From Maribacter aquimaris (GTDB taxonomy: Bacteria; Bacteroidota; Bacteroidia; Flavobacteriales; Flavobacteriaceae), in NCBI RefSeq assembly GCF_014596745.1, contig NZ_JABTCF010000003.1, forward strand, positions 62,001-126,000: DNA of 64,000 bases, given 5' to 3'. Below are positions 47,180-56,864 of the stretch, in pieces. A program made the translations under genes and the position numbers. Positions within the stretch are counted from its first letter, which is position 1; the number at the start of each line of letters is the position of its first letter. The notes beneath the pieces are model-generated. The model did no database searches and was not told the DNA's origin. It saw nothing but the letters and a program-made list of their open reading frames with translations.

Positions 47180-47470
47180 ATGAAAACAATAAAAACCCTT
47201 TCAATCTTCATTCTGGCATTACTAGGTCTTGCTGGAATTATCAGTGTTTTTTCAGAAGGATTTATTCCGTTCTTATATATAGCCTTTGGCTTCCTTTTTC
47301 TGTATTATTTGATGGTCTACCTTGGGCTTACTTTTCTGTATAGGAAGGATAATGTTTTCTCGAAATACGTTTTGATAACCCTTTTTTGTATGCCGCTGGC
47401 ATGGGCGTTGTTCAACCCTACGGGACTGTTTGAATTTTTATTGCAAGGGGTCGACGTCAATTTCCCATAA
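47180..47470 (+). CDS. Small membrane protein of unknown function
   Basis: A 96-residue protein with three hydrophobic segments (about 6-25, 29-55, 62-85). It has no recognised motif. It lies 82 bp after marC and ends before a terminator. TAACTTTA about 25 bp upstream is a near match to a -7 box, so it may have its own promoter. Confidence 0.6.
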   Translation: MKTIKTLSIFILALLGLAGIISVFSEGFIPFLYIAFGFLFLYYLMVYLGLTFLYRKDNVFSKYVLITLFCMPLAWALFNPTGLFEFLLQGVDVNFP

Positions 47471-47520
47471 AAAAGCAACAAGGATTCATGTAGTACACCC
47501 AATTTCAAATAATCATATAA

Positions 47521-47554
47521 AAAAAGCCTCCCTATAAAAACAGGAAGGCTTTTT
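47521..47554. terminator. Bidirectional terminator
   Basis: Arms 47521-47533 (AAAAAGCCTCCCT) and 47542-47554 (AGGAAGGCTTTTT) pair over 13 positions with one C/A mismatch and an 8-base loop, between the convergent small membrane protein and GapN-type genes. A and T runs flank both sides. Confidence 0.88.
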
Positions 47555-47590
47555 ACTTTTATTCCTGATTATCGCAGGAACGCTACTTCA

Positions 47591-49168
47591 TTAAAGAATA
47601 TAATCCGTACTTACGAAGTTGGAAAGTTTGGCTTCCAACAATTTTTCCACAATCTCGGTATTCAGGTCATTATCCTTAAAGGCCACAAAAGTCCGTATAG
47701 AGAAAGAGCGCAAGGCATCATGCACACTCAAGGTGGACTGGGCAGAATCCTTTCTTCCCGTAAACGGATAAACGTCTGGTCCCCTTTGGCAAGAACTGTT
47801 TAGGTTTACTCGGCATACCAGGTTCACCAAAGTATCGATCAATGGGGCTACGGCATACACATCCTTACCAAACAAACTCACTTGTTGTCCATAATTACTT
47901 TCTGCCATATCGTTCAACGGCTCTTCAATATCACTAAAAGGTACGATAGGGATAATCGGTCCGAATTGTTCTTCTTGGTATACTCGCATATCCTTGGTTA
48001 CCGGATATAAGACCGCTGGCCAAATATAGTTGTCAAAGCGTTTTCCTCCTTTTTTATTCAGGATTTTTGCTCCTTTAGCTACGGCGTCATCAATAAGTTC
48101 CTGAATGTAATCTGGTTTACCGGGTTCTGGTAAGGGCGTCAAATTCACTCCATTATCCCAAGGATTCCCAAATTTCAAGGCATCTACACGCTCCGCAAAT
48201 TGGGTATTGAATCCGTCCGCAATATTTTCATGGGCATATACTACTTTTAGGGCAGTACAACGTTGTCCGTTAAAAGACAGGGTACCCGCCAAACATTCCT
48301 CAACGGTTAAGGAAAGATCCGCATCTGGTAAAATTATAGCCGGGTTCTTGGCCTCTAACCCCAAGACCAATCGCAATCGGTTACTTTTAGGGTGTTGGTT
48401 TTGCAGGGCATTGGCCGATTTACTGTTTCCAATCAAAGCAAGTACATCTACCTTACCGGTCTGCATAATAGGTGAGGCTACCGCCCTACCCCTACCGAAA
48501 AGGATATTCACAACGCCTTTAGGGAAACTGCTTTTAAAGGCATCGATCAAGGGAGCGATCAATAAAACCCCATGTTTCGCTGGCTTGAATATGGTTGTGT
48601 TCCCCATGATGATTGCAGGAATCAAAAGGGCAAAAGTCTCATTCAAAGGATAATTATAGGGGCCTAAACATAAAACCACACCAAGTGGCCCTCTTTTGAT
48701 ATGGGCATAGACACCGTCCTGTTTTTGAAACTTGGCCGCATCGCGATCCATTTGTTTATAATCCTCAATAGTATCGTAAATATATTCCACGGTACGGTCA
48801 AATTCCTTTTGGGAATCGGGCAATGATTTACCAATTTCCCACATCAACAATTTAACAACTTCCTCCCGCTTGGTTTTCATCTTCTCGACAAATACTTCCA
48901 TACAGGCGATACGGTCCCTAACCAACATGGTTGGCCATGCCCCCTGACCCCGATTATAGGCTCCGGTCGCCGCATCCAAGGCCTCCAAAGCTTCCTTTTC
49001 CCCCATATCAGGTATCGTTCCAAGCAATGTAGGTTTATATTTTTCAGTACTGGAAATAGTGGAATATACCTCAGTAACTTTTCCTGTCCATTCCTTTAAT
49101 TCCCCATTGACCAAATAAGTGGTCTGGTTCAAGGTTTTTGTAATTTTATATTCAGATGGTATTGCCAT
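47591..49168 (-). CDS. NADP-dependent non-phosphorylating glyceraldehyde-3-phosphate dehydrogenase (GapN-type)
   Basis: A 525-residue aldehyde-dehydrogenase-superfamily enzyme. The catalytic residues are Glu272 ([12 protein letters not shown]) and Cys304 ([10 protein letters not shown]). [32 protein letters not shown] is the cofactor-binding region. The N-terminal EWTGK...VYS and late [42 protein letters not shown] stretches are those of GapN proteins. They oxidise glyceraldehyde-3-phosphate straight to 3-phosphoglycerate and yield NADPH, bypassing one ATP-forming step. Substrate is inferred from the subfamily. It is monocistronic with a well-formed promoter. Confidence 0.85.
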   Translation of the reverse strand: MAIPSEYKITKTLNQTTYLVNGELKEWTGKVTEVYSTISSTEKYKPTLLGTIPDMGEKEALEALDAATGAYNRGQGAWPTMLVRDRIACMEVFVEKMKTKREEVVKLLMWEIGKSLPDSQKEFDRTVEYIYDTIEDYKQMDRDAAKFQKQDGVYAHIKRGPLGVVLCLGPYNYPLNETFALLIPAIIMGNTTIFKPAKHGVLLIAPLIDAFKSSFPKGVVNILFGRGRAVASPIMQTGKVDVLALIGNSKSANALQNQHPKSNRLRLVLGLEAKNPAIILPDADLSLTVEECLAGTLSFNGQRCTALKVVYAHENIADGFNTQFAERVDALKFGNPWDNGVNLTPLPEPGKPDYIQELIDDAVAKGAKILNKKGGKRFDNYIWPAVLYPVTKDMRVYQEEQFGPIIPIVPFSDIEEPLNDMAESNYGQQVSLFGKDVYAVAPLIDTLVNLVCRVNLNSSCQRGPDVYPFTGRKDSAQSTLSVHDALRSFSIRTFVAFKDNDLNTEIVEKLLEAKLSNFVSTDYIL

Positions 49169-49200
49169 ACTATTTAATTATTAAGATTAAAATTCAACTA

Positions 49201-49230
49201 CAAAATTATGGGTTTAACAATAAAGAACAA
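49201..49230 (-). promoter_or_regulatory. Promoter of the GapN-type gene
   Basis: On the minus strand TTG (49230-49228), a 19-bp spacer and TAATTTTG (49208-49201) give a complete match in sequence and spacing to the Bacteroidota promoter. It ends 33 bp before the ATG at 49168. Confidence 0.65.
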
Positions 49231-49287
49231 CCAAAGAATACTTAAGAGTTTATTTTTATAATAAATACTCCCCTAAATGTGACACTA

Positions 49288-50538
49288 CTACACCAAATAT
49301 TGGAATAAATCGGGTTTATCATTCAAGTACTCCCCATAAAAATTATCGGCCTTCATTCGTTCGATCAAAGGAGCGAGGTCAGCCGGACTCTTCAATTCGA
49401 TTCCCACAATGGCCGGGGCATTCTCCTTGCTCGACTTTTTGGAATACTCAAAATGGGTAATATCATCGTCTGGTCCCAATATGTCGGCCACAAATTGTTT
49501 TAAGGCACCAGGGCGTTGTGGAAAACGAACGATAAAATAATGTTTCAACTTTCCGTATAACAAAGCCCGTTCCTTAATTTCTGCCGTGCGGGTAATATCA
49601 TTATTACTTCCACTTACTATACAAACCACATTTTTACCTTTTATCTCCTCGGCATAGGCATCCAATGCCGAAATCGTCAAAGCCCCTGCAGGTTCTACCA
49701 CTATAGCATCCCTATTGTAAAGATCCAAAATTGTCTGGCAGACCTTGCCTTCGGGAATGGCGAGTGTATCACTCAAATGCTTCCGACATATCCCAAAGGT
49801 TAAATCCCCAACCCTTTGCACAGCAGCCCCATCGATAAATTTATCGATTTTTTCCAAACGGGTATTCGCTCCCTTCTCAATCGAGATTTTCATTGAAGGT
49901 GCCCCTTCGGGTTCTACCCCTATTATTTTCGTGCTTGGGGATAGGGCACTAAAAACACCACATAAACCGGACGCCAGACCACCTCCCCCAATGGCCACAA
50001 AAACATAATCTATCTGGGACTCTACTTGATCAAGAAGCTCCAACCCTATGGTTCCCTGGCCCTCAATAACCTTTTCATCATCAAAAGGATGCACAAATGT
50101 TTTATGGGTCTCCTTGCAAAATTGTAATGCTGCTTGGGAAGAATCATCGAAAGTATCCCCTTCCAGCACTATGGTGATTTTATCCCCACCGAACATCCTA
50201 GTTTGCTCTATCTTTTGTTTTGGGGTTACCGATGGCATATAAATTGTCCCATTGATACCTAGATGATGACATGCAAAAGCAACTCCTTGTGCATGGTTGC
50301 CCGCACTGGCGCAAACCACACCACGCGACCGCTCTTCTTGGCTAAGGGAACTCATTTTGTTGAAAGCCCCGCGAATCTTATAAGATCGTACACGATGAAG
50401 GTCTTCCCTTTTTAATAGTATTTGGGCCCCAAATTGTTTGGAGAGTCGAATACTTTCGTCCAAAGGGGTTACCCTTGCAACCTTACGGATAGTTTCCGCA
50501 GCAGCCTTGATATCTTCTATTTTTGGAAAATACGTCAT
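49288..50538 (-). CDS. ilvA: Threonine ammonia-lyase, biosynthetic
   Basis: A 416-residue PLP enzyme that deaminates threonine to 2-oxobutyrate, the first step of isoleucine synthesis. The PLP lysine lies in VRSYKIRGAF and the phosphate-binding loop in GGGGLASG. The C-terminal part (KHYFIVRFPQRPGALKQFVADILGPDDDITHFEYSKK) is a single ACT-like regulatory domain, as in the shorter IlvA form. ATG at 50538 is chosen; a TTG two codons upstream is in frame but less likely. A terminator lies between ilvC and this gene, so it is at least partly uncoupled from ilvDBNC. Confidence 0.96.
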   Translation of the reverse strand: MTYFPKIEDIKAAAETIRKVARVTPLDESIRLSKQFGAQILLKREDLHRVRSYKIRGAFNKMSSLSQEERSRGVVCASAGNHAQGVAFACHHLGINGTIYMPSVTPKQKIEQTRMFGGDKITIVLEGDTFDDSSQAALQFCKETHKTFVHPFDDEKVIEGQGTIGLELLDQVESQIDYVFVAIGGGGLASGLCGVFSALSPSTKIIGVEPEGAPSMKISIEKGANTRLEKIDKFIDGAAVQRVGDLTFGICRKHLSDTLAIPEGKVCQTILDLYNRDAIVVEPAGALTISALDAYAEEIKGKNVVCIVSGSNNDITRTAEIKERALLYGKLKHYFIVRFPQRPGALKQFVADILGPDDDITHFEYSKKSSKENAPAIVGIELKSPADLAPLIERMKADNFYGEYLNDKPDLFQYLV

Positions 50539-50596
50539 ATTCAAAGATAAATAGTCCTATCGACTTATAACCGCCAACAGGATTCCTAAATAAAAA

Positions 50597-50629
50597 AGAC
50601 CTGCTAAGTTCTTAAAACCTAGCAGGTCT
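50597..50629 (-). terminator. Terminator after ilvC
   Basis: A perfect 10-bp stem AGACCTGCTA (50597-50606) with TAGCAGGTCT (50620-50629), a 13-base loop, then a run of six T on the minus strand. It closes the ilvD-ilvC operon before ilvA. Confidence 0.85.
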
Positions 50630-50651
50630 ATTATATACTACTAATCCATTA

Positions 50652-52127
50652 TTAAACGATAGGCTTCATCGCTGTCATAGAAGCTCTTAAACGGGCTCCG
50701 ACGATTTCGACCGGATGCTCTCTGAGCGCCTTATTCACAGTAATCAACTTGGCATTGTCAACACCATTATCCTTCCCTTCCCCGAAGTGCTTACCAATAA
50801 CATCGGTTTCGATACCTTTCATAAAATCGGCCAATAAAGGTTTACAGGCATGATCGAACAAATAGCAACCATACTCCGCAGTATCGGAAATTACGCGGTT
50901 CATCTCGAACAATTTTTTTCTTGCAATGGTATTTGCAATCAACGGAGTCTCATGCAATGATTCGTAATAAGCCGATTCCCCAATAATACCTGATTCGGTC
51001 ATTGATTCAAAGGCCAATTCCACTCCAGCACGGACCATAGCCACCATTAAAACACCATTATCATAGAATTCCTGTTCACTGATTTCAACATCGCTGGCAG
51101 GTGTCTTTTCAAAGGCGGTTTCCCCGGTTTCGGCTCTCCAAGTTAAAAGGTTTTTATCATCATTGGCCCAATCCTCCATCATCGTCTTGGAAAAATGACC
51201 ACTCATGATATCGTCCATATGCTTATGGAATAAAGGACGCATAATGTCCTTTAATTCTTCTGATAATTCAAAGGCTTTTATCTTGGCCGGATTCGAAAGA
51301 CGATCCATCATATTGGTAATACCACCATACTTTAAACCTTCGGTAACGGTTTCCCAACCGTATTGGATCAATTTTGAGGCATAGCCGGCATCAATACCTT
51401 TTTCAATCATCTTATCAAAACAAAGGATCGACCCTGTTTGCAACAAGCCACAAAGAATGGTTTGTTCACCCATAAGATCCGATTTAACCTCTGCAACAAA
51501 AGAGGATTCCAATACCCCAGCCTTGTGACCTCCGGTAGCGGCGGCATAGGCCTTGGCCTGTTCCAATCCTTTTCCTTGAGGGTCATTATCAGGGTGTACC
51601 GCGATTAGCGTTGGTACTCCAAAACCTCTTTTATATTCCTCACGAACCTCTGAACCTGGACTTTTAGGTGCGACCATGATCACAGTAAGGTCCTTACGGA
51701 CCTGCATGCCTTCTTCCACGATATTGAAACCATGGGAATATGATAATGTAGCCCCTTGTTTCATTAATGGCATTACGGCACTTACAACACTGGTATGTTG
51801 TTTGTCCGGGGTTAGATTGATCACCAAATCCGCCGAAGGCACTAATTCTTCATACGTTCCCACGGTAAACCCATTTTCTGAGGCATTGATATAGGATTGC
51901 CTTTTTTCCTTGATGGCCGCTTCACGAAGGGTATAGGAAATATCAAGACCCGAATCCCTCATATTCAATCCTTGGTTAAGGCCCTGTGCCCCGCAACCTA
52001 CAATTACTATTTTCTTACCTTTTAAAGCAGTTACACCATCCGCAAATTCACTAGAATCCATAAATCTGCATTTTCCCAATTGGGTCAATTGATCCCTTAG
52101 TGATAGTGTATTAAAATAATTTGCCAT
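50652..52127 (-). CDS. ilvC: Ketol-acid reductoisomerase, class II (long form)
   Basis: A 491-residue enzyme, matching the long enterobacterial/plant-type class II form rather than the 330-residue class I. The NADPH site is [26 protein letters not shown]; catalytic words are [48 protein letters not shown] (metal ligands) and a duplicated C-terminal knotted domain. It converts acetolactate and acetohydroxybutyrate to the dihydroxy acids used by IlvD. It lies 44 bp after ilvN in the operon. Confidence 0.97.
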   Translation of the reverse strand: MANYFNTLSLRDQLTQLGKCRFMDSSEFADGVTALKGKKIVIVGCGAQGLNQGLNMRDSGLDISYTLREAAIKEKRQSYINASENGFTVGTYEELVPSADLVINLTPDKQHTSVVSAVMPLMKQGATLSYSHGFNIVEEGMQVRKDLTVIMVAPKSPGSEVREEYKRGFGVPTLIAVHPDNDPQGKGLEQAKAYAAATGGHKAGVLESSFVAEVKSDLMGEQTILCGLLQTGSILCFDKMIEKGIDAGYASKLIQYGWETVTEGLKYGGITNMMDRLSNPAKIKAFELSEELKDIMRPLFHKHMDDIMSGHFSKTMMEDWANDDKNLLTWRAETGETAFEKTPASDVEISEQEFYDNGVLMVAMVRAGVELAFESMTESGIIGESAYYESLHETPLIANTIARKKLFEMNRVISDTAEYGCYLFDHACKPLLADFMKGIETDVIGKHFGEGKDNGVDNAKLITVNKALREHPVEIVGARLRASMTAMKPIV

Positions 52128-52171
52128 TTTAAATTCTCGTTTTTAGCCCCGATATCCATCGGGATTGATTA

Positions 52172-52699
52172 TTAATCTTGATAAAAATTATTTAAAAGTT
52201 TACTGATCGGCATCTCTGCCTTTGATACCGCTATTCTTCCTGAACGCACAAATTGCATTATACCATAAGGCAATAAGGCCTCGTGCATTTCATCGATCTC
52301 ATGTCGTCGGCCTGTTTTTGCCAAAACAAAAAAGTCCCTTGCAACCGTTACGATCTGTGAATTGCTATCCTTGATGATATTCTGTATTTGACGTTCATCA
52401 AAGAGAAGGTCCGATGCTACTTTAAATAGTGCGGATTCTTGATAGATGATTTCATCATCATCATGATGAAAAGCCTTGATCACTTCAATTTGCTTTTCAA
52501 TCTGCTGCACTATTTTTCGTGTCCAATCCTCAGTGGTATTGACAACGATCGTAAATTTCGATACGTTTTCAATTTCCGACTTTGAAACGTTGAGACTTTC
52601 TATATTGATATGTCTTTTTAAGAATATCCCTGATATCCTATTGAGTAATCCCACATTATTTTCAGCATACACTGAAATCGTAAACCATTCTTTTTTCAT
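52172..52699 (-). CDS. ilvN: Acetolactate synthase small (regulatory) subunit
   Basis: A 175-residue subunit. The N-terminal ACT domain is EWFTISVYAENNVGLLNRISGIFLKRHINIESLNVSKSE, followed by a second ACT-like domain (SDLLFDERQIQNIIKDSNSQIVTVARDFFVLAKTGRRHEID). It confers valine feedback control on IlvB. The start is ATG at 52699 (MKKEWFTIS). The frame stays open upstream to 52750, but that part is a palindromic intergenic repeat and not real coding sequence. The methyltransferase gene and this repeat separate it from ilvB, its usual direct neighbour. Confidence 0.95.
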   Translation of the reverse strand: MKKEWFTISVYAENNVGLLNRISGIFLKRHINIESLNVSKSEIENVSKFTIVVNTTEDWTRKIVQQIEKQIEVIKAFHHDDDEIIYQESALFKVASDLLFDERQIQNIIKDSNSQIVTVARDFFVLAKTGRRHEIDEMHEALLPYGIMQFVRSGRIAVSKAEMPISKLLNNFYQD

Positions 52700-52722
52700 A
52701 ATAAAAGTAACACTAAGTCTGT

Positions 52723-52780
52723 TCGAGCGCAGTCGAGAACTATTTTCCAATGATGATATAGGCCTCTCGACTGCGCTCGA
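52723..52780. repeat. REP-like palindromic intergenic repeat
   Basis: Perfect 16-bp inverted arms, TCGAGCGCAGTCGAGA (52723-52738) and TCTCGACTGCGCTCGA (52765-52780), around a 26-base centre. It is far richer in GC than its surroundings. Elements with the core CTCGACTGCGCTCGA are known to be scattered through flavobacterial genomes between genes. It sits inside the ilv operon, between the methyltransferase and ilvN. Confidence 0.8.
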
Positions 52781-52790
52781 GGGGACCTAC

Positions 52791-53372
52791 TTAATATTTT
52801 TTGACCGCAATGACCAATCCGGTGGACCAATTCATTTTAGTAATTATAAAATCTTTTCTTTCTTCCAGTAAGGCAATCAACCCATCAACATGCAATTCAT
52901 GTCCTTCTGGCCAATTGGACTGTGCCTCCATATCATCGATAACATAAAATCCACCTACTTTTACCATGGATAGGATTTCCTCTATTTCAGAATATTTTCC
53001 AGGCCATGCATCGGCAAAAACCAGATCAAAGGATTGATTCCTATTTTCTTTGATCCAAGCAGCACCGTCACCACATAAAAGGGATACCCTAGGGTCACTG
53101 CCGAAATTATCCTCTGCTATTTTTATCAATTCAGGGTCATTATCGATAGACACAATCCCGGAACCTTCATCCATCCCATCCATTAACCAGGATAAAGACA
53201 AACCAATGCCTGTACCCAGCTCTAAAAACTTTCCTTTAGGTTTTGAAGCAACCAAAGTTTTAAGCAAGGTACCTACATACAGATCCGAGGGCATGGTAAA
53301 ACCGATTTTCTTAGAGGTTTCTTCCAATGCACTGTAAATCCGTGGTGTATCCTGAATGTTCGAATCGTTCAT
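52791..53372 (-). CDS. Class I SAM-dependent O-methyltransferase-like protein
   Basis: A 193-residue cytoplasmic methyltransferase. The SAM motifs are FLELGTGIGLSLSWLM (motif I), IVSIDNDPELIKIAEDNF (post-I), FDLVFADAWPGKY (motif II/III) and GGFYVIDDM. The layout resembles the O-methyltransferase_3/24 group, which modify small catechol-like or other hydroxyl substrates; the actual substrate is unknown. Its ATG is 1 bp after the ilvB stop codon, so it is part of the ilv operon, splitting ilvB from ilvN. Confidence 0.85.
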   Translation of the reverse strand: MNDSNIQDTPRIYSALEETSKKIGFTMPSDLYVGTLLKTLVASKPKGKFLELGTGIGLSLSWLMDGMDEGSGIVSIDNDPELIKIAEDNFGSDPRVSLLCGDGAAWIKENRNQSFDLVFADAWPGKYSEIEEILSMVKVGGFYVIDDMEAQSNWPEGHELHVDGLIALLEERKDFIITKMNWSTGLVIAVKKY

Positions 53373-53373
53373 T

Positions 53374-55107
53374 CTACTTCAATCTTATTTCCGTTACACA
53401 AGCTCCTGAAGGAATCATAGGAAAAACATTGTCCTCCTTCTCAACCATGACTTCCAAAAAGTAAGCATCTTTGGATGCCAACATTTCCGCTACCGTAGTC
53501 TTTAAATCCTTTCGCTCTGTAATTCTTTTGGCCGTAATATCATATCCTTCAGCGATTTTGACAAAATTAGGATTGCACATAACGGTGGAAGCATATCTAC
53601 TTTCAAAGAAGAGTTCCTGCCATTGACGTACCATTCCCAAATGTTCATTGTTCAAAACTACAATTTTCACCGGTGTTTTATTTTGGAAGATGGTCCCTAA
53701 TTCCTGGATGGTCATTTGATACCCACCATCACCGATGATAGCAACAACTTCCCTATCCATAGCGCCCATCTTGGCACCAATTGCAGCAGGTAAGGCAAAG
53801 CCCATGGTTCCCAATCCGCCAGATGTGATATTACTTTTGGATTGCTTGAACTTGGAATACCTACAGGCAATCATTTGATGTTGTCCTACATCGCTAACAA
53901 TAACCGCTTTATGACCGGAGGCGATATTGATTTCATTGATTACCTCGGCCATGGTCATACCTTCCTTAGTAGGATGCAATTCGTCTTTTATGACAGCATC
54001 ATACTCTATCTTATATCTTTTCTTGAATTCATCATGCCACGCTTCGTGCTTGTTCTTTTTGATTTTGGGCAACAACAAGCTTAATGTTTCTTTTGAATTT
54101 CCCAATACGGGAACATCCGCAATCACATTTTTGTTTATTTCAGCAGGATCGATTTCAAAATGAATAACCTTCGCCTGTTTGGCATAGGTATCCAAACTTC
54201 CGGTTACCCTATCATCGAATCGCATACCAATGGAGATAAGCACATCACATTCATTGGTCAACATATTTGGCGCATAATTACCATGCATCCCTACCATTCC
54301 CACATTCAAGGGGTGGTCAGAATCCAAGGCGGAAAGACCTAGCACGGTCCATGCAGCAGGAATCCCAGCTTTCTCGATCAATTCCTTCAATTCATCTTCA
54401 GCATGACCTAAAATAACCCCTTGACCGAATACGATCATGGGTTTCTTGGCTGTATTGATCAATTGGGCAGCAGCATCAATTGCCGATGCATCAGGTTTTG
54501 GCACCGGATTATAACTGCGAATACCCGTACAATGTTTATAACTGAAATCCAATTCCTCGATCTGGGCATTTTTGGTTATATCCACAAGAACAGGTCCTGG
54601 ACGCCCAGATCTTGCGATATAAAATGCCTTGGCCAAAATCTCTGGAATCTCCTCAGCCCTTGTAACCTGATAATTCCACTTGGTTACCGGAGTTGAAATT
54701 CCGATAATATCAGTCTCCTGAAAAGCATCGGATCCCAATAACTCCCGTGTTACCTGTCCTGTTATACATACCATTGGGGTAGAGTCTATTTGCGCATCTG
54801 CCAAACCTGTGACCATATTCGTGGCCCCAGGTCCTGATGTAGCCATTGCTACACCGACTTTACCGGTAACCCTTGCATATCCTTGGGCAGCATGGGTCGC
54901 CCCTTGTTCGTGTCGGGTTAGGATATGGGTCAGTTTATCCTGAAACTTATAAAGTTCATCATAGACTGGCATAATTGCCCCACCAGGGTACCCATAAAGT
55001 AAATCAACACCTTCCGCCAACAAACAATGTATTATTGCTTCAGCTCCACTAATCTTAATGGTAGCCGGTTTTTTTGCTTCTTTTTTCTTTTCTTTCAAAG
55101 TCTCCAT
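53374..55107 (-). CDS. ilvB: Acetolactate synthase large (catalytic) subunit
   Basis: A 577-residue thiamine-diphosphate enzyme that makes acetolactate or acetohydroxybutyrate from pyruvate. It has an N-terminal domain with the catalytic-Glu region (YGYPGGAIMPVYDELY...HILTRHEQGATHAAQGYARVTGKVGVAMATSGPGATN), a central FAD/DHS-like domain, and a C-terminal ThDP domain with the GDGGYQMTIQELGT motif for Mg2+. The start is taken at ATG 55107 (METLKEKKK); a GTG four codons upstream is possible. It lies 80 bp after ilvD. Confidence 0.97.
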   Translation of the reverse strand: METLKEKKKEAKKPATIKISGAEAIIHCLLAEGVDLLYGYPGGAIMPVYDELYKFQDKLTHILTRHEQGATHAAQGYARVTGKVGVAMATSGPGATNMVTGLADAQIDSTPMVCITGQVTRELLGSDAFQETDIIGISTPVTKWNYQVTRAEEIPEILAKAFYIARSGRPGPVLVDITKNAQIEELDFSYKHCTGIRSYNPVPKPDASAIDAAAQLINTAKKPMIVFGQGVILGHAEDELKELIEKAGIPAAWTVLGLSALDSDHPLNVGMVGMHGNYAPNMLTNECDVLISIGMRFDDRVTGSLDTYAKQAKVIHFEIDPAEINKNVIADVPVLGNSKETLSLLLPKIKKNKHEAWHDEFKKRYKIEYDAVIKDELHPTKEGMTMAEVINEINIASGHKAVIVSDVGQHQMIACRYSKFKQSKSNITSGGLGTMGFALPAAIGAKMGAMDREVVAIIGDGGYQMTIQELGTIFQNKTPVKIVVLNNEHLGMVRQWQELFFESRYASTVMCNPNFVKIAEGYDITAKRITERKDLKTTVAEMLASKDAYFLEVMVEKEDNVFPMIPSGACVTEIRLK

Positions 55108-55187
55108 AACTATTAACACTTATTGGGCGGTCGTAATCATCACCCCTTAACTCCCCAAAAAAAGGGGTACATTTTGATTATAATTTC

Positions 55188-56864
55188 CTAGAATTCATCG
55201 GTAACACAACCTTGGGCTGCCGATGAGACAGAACGGGCATATTTATACAATACCCCTTTTTTGAATTTCAATTCCGGTTGTACCCACTCAGCTTTACGCT
55301 GTGCAAGTTCTTTTTCTGAGACTTCTACATTGATGGAATTCGTTTCGGCATCAATTATAATGGTATCACCATCCTTCACCAAGGCAATAACACCACCTTC
55401 TTGTGCTTCAGGTGATATATGCCCAACTACAAATCCATGGGTACCCCCTGAAAAACGACCATCAGTGATCAATGCCACTTCTTTTCCCAAACCTGCCCCC
55501 ATAATGGCAGCAGTTGGTTTTAACATTTCGGGCATTCCCGGCCCTCCTTTAGGACCTTCATACCGAATAACAACGACATCCCCTTTTTTGACGAGTCCGT
55601 CGCGTATTCCATCATTGGCATCATATTCACTGTCGAATACCTTTGCCTTACCTTTAAAAATCAGACCTTCCTTACCTGTAATCTTTGCCACTGATCCATT
55701 TTCCGCCAAGTTACCGTAAAGCATACGCAAATGGCCTGTAGCCTTGATAGGCTTGTCCAAAGGCATTATTACATCCTGACCTTCCTGCAAATCAGGAACA
55801 TTCTCCAAATTCTCCGCCAAGGTCTTACCGGTAACCGTCAAACAATCACCGTGCAAAAGACCATTCCTCAATAAATATTTCAATACCGCTGGAATTCCCC
55901 CAACACGGTGAACATCTTCCATCAAATACTTGCCACTTGGTTTTAAGTCGGCGATAAAAGGGGTTGTATCACTAATATGTTGAAAATCCTGCAAGGTAAA
56001 ATCGATATCGGCAGCCCTGGCAATAGCAAGGAAGTGAAGTACCGCATTTGTCGAACCTCCCAGAATCGTTACCAAACGAATGGCGTTTTCCAAGGATTTT
56101 CGGGTTACAATATCCAAAGGCTTAATATCTTTTTCAATAAGGACCCGCATTTGTTTTCCTGCCTCCAAACATTCCGCTTCCTTATCCTTACTAATCGCTG
56201 GATTAGAGGAATTATAAGGCAATGACATTCCCAATGCCTCTATGGCAGAAGCCATGGTATTGGCTGTGTACATACCGCCACAAGCCCCAGCTCCTGGAAT
56301 CGATTTCTTAATGATACTTTTGAATTCCGATTCCTCCATGGTCCCGGCAACCTTCTCGCCCCATGCCTCAAAAGCAGAAACGATATCCAATTTTTTATGG
56401 TTATGACAACCCGAGGCTATAGTTCCCCCATATACCAAAATAGCAGGTCTGTTTAAACGCAACATGGCCATTAAGGCTCCTGGCATATTTTTATCACACC
56501 CAACCACTGTCACCAAAGCATCATAAGACATGCCCTGCACAACGGTTTCCATAGAATCTGCAATAATATCCCTTGACGGTAAGGAAAATCGCATGCCCGG
56601 TGTTCCCATTGATATACCATCACTAACGCCAATGGTATTGAAGATCAATCCGACGGTTTCCTTGGAATTGACCCCTTCCTTCACCAATTTGGCCAAATCA
56701 TTCAAATGCATATTACAGGGGTTACCTTCGTATCCTGTACTTGCAATGCCGACCAACGGTTTATTAAAATCCTCATCCTTAAAACCAATCCCGTACAACA
56801 TGGCCTGGGCCGCTGGTTGCGTAGGGTCTTGGGTAACATTCTTGCTATATTTATTCAATTCCAT
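55188..56864 (-). CDS. ilvD: Dihydroxy-acid dehydratase
   Basis: A 558-residue Fe-S enzyme that forms the 2-oxo acids for valine and isoleucine. The cluster cysteines Cys50 (YEGNPCNMH), Cys123 ([10 protein letters not shown]) and Cys195 ([14 protein letters not shown]) are all present, as expected for a [2Fe-2S]-type member. It also has [14 protein letters not shown] and the late [24 protein letters not shown]. It is the first gene of ilvD-ilvB-methyltransferase-ilvN-ilvC. Confidence 0.98.
   Translation of the reverse strand: MELNKYSKNVTQDPTQPAAQAMLYGIGFKDEDFNKPLVGIASTGYEGNPCNMHLNDLAKLVKEGVNSKETVGLIFNTIGVSDGISMGTPGMRFSLPSRDIIADSMETVVQGMSYDALVTVVGCDKNMPGALMAMLRLNRPAILVYGGTIASGCHNHKKLDIVSAFEAWGEKVAGTMEESEFKSIIKKSIPGAGACGGMYTANTMASAIEALGMSLPYNSSNPAISKDKEAECLEAGKQMRVLIEKDIKPLDIVTRKSLENAIRLVTILGGSTNAVLHFLAIARAADIDFTLQDFQHISDTTPFIADLKPSGKYLMEDVHRVGGIPAVLKYLLRNGLLHGDCLTVTGKTLAENLENVPDLQEGQDVIMPLDKPIKATGHLRMLYGNLAENGSVAKITGKEGLIFKGKAKVFDSEYDANDGIRDGLVKKGDVVVIRYEGPKGGPGMPEMLKPTAAIMGAGLGKEVALITDGRFSGGTHGFVVGHISPEAQEGGVIALVKDGDTIIIDAETNSINVEVSEKELAQRKAEWVQPELKFKKGVLYKYARSVSSAAQGCVTDEF

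Noticed and set aside
48207-48653. Open plus-strand frame of 148 codons opposite the GapN-type gene
   Set aside because: It mirrors the conserved core of the dehydrogenase, including the catalytic Cys region, and has no features of its own.
50542-50549. TATCTTTG on the minus strand as an ilvA promoter
   Set aside because: It matches TAnnTTTG but lies only 4 bp before the ilvA ATG, so transcription would start inside the gene.
52700-52750. N-terminal extension of ilvN
   Set aside because: The extra codons lie in the palindromic repeat at 52723-52780; MKKEWFTIS at 52699 is the family-conserved start.
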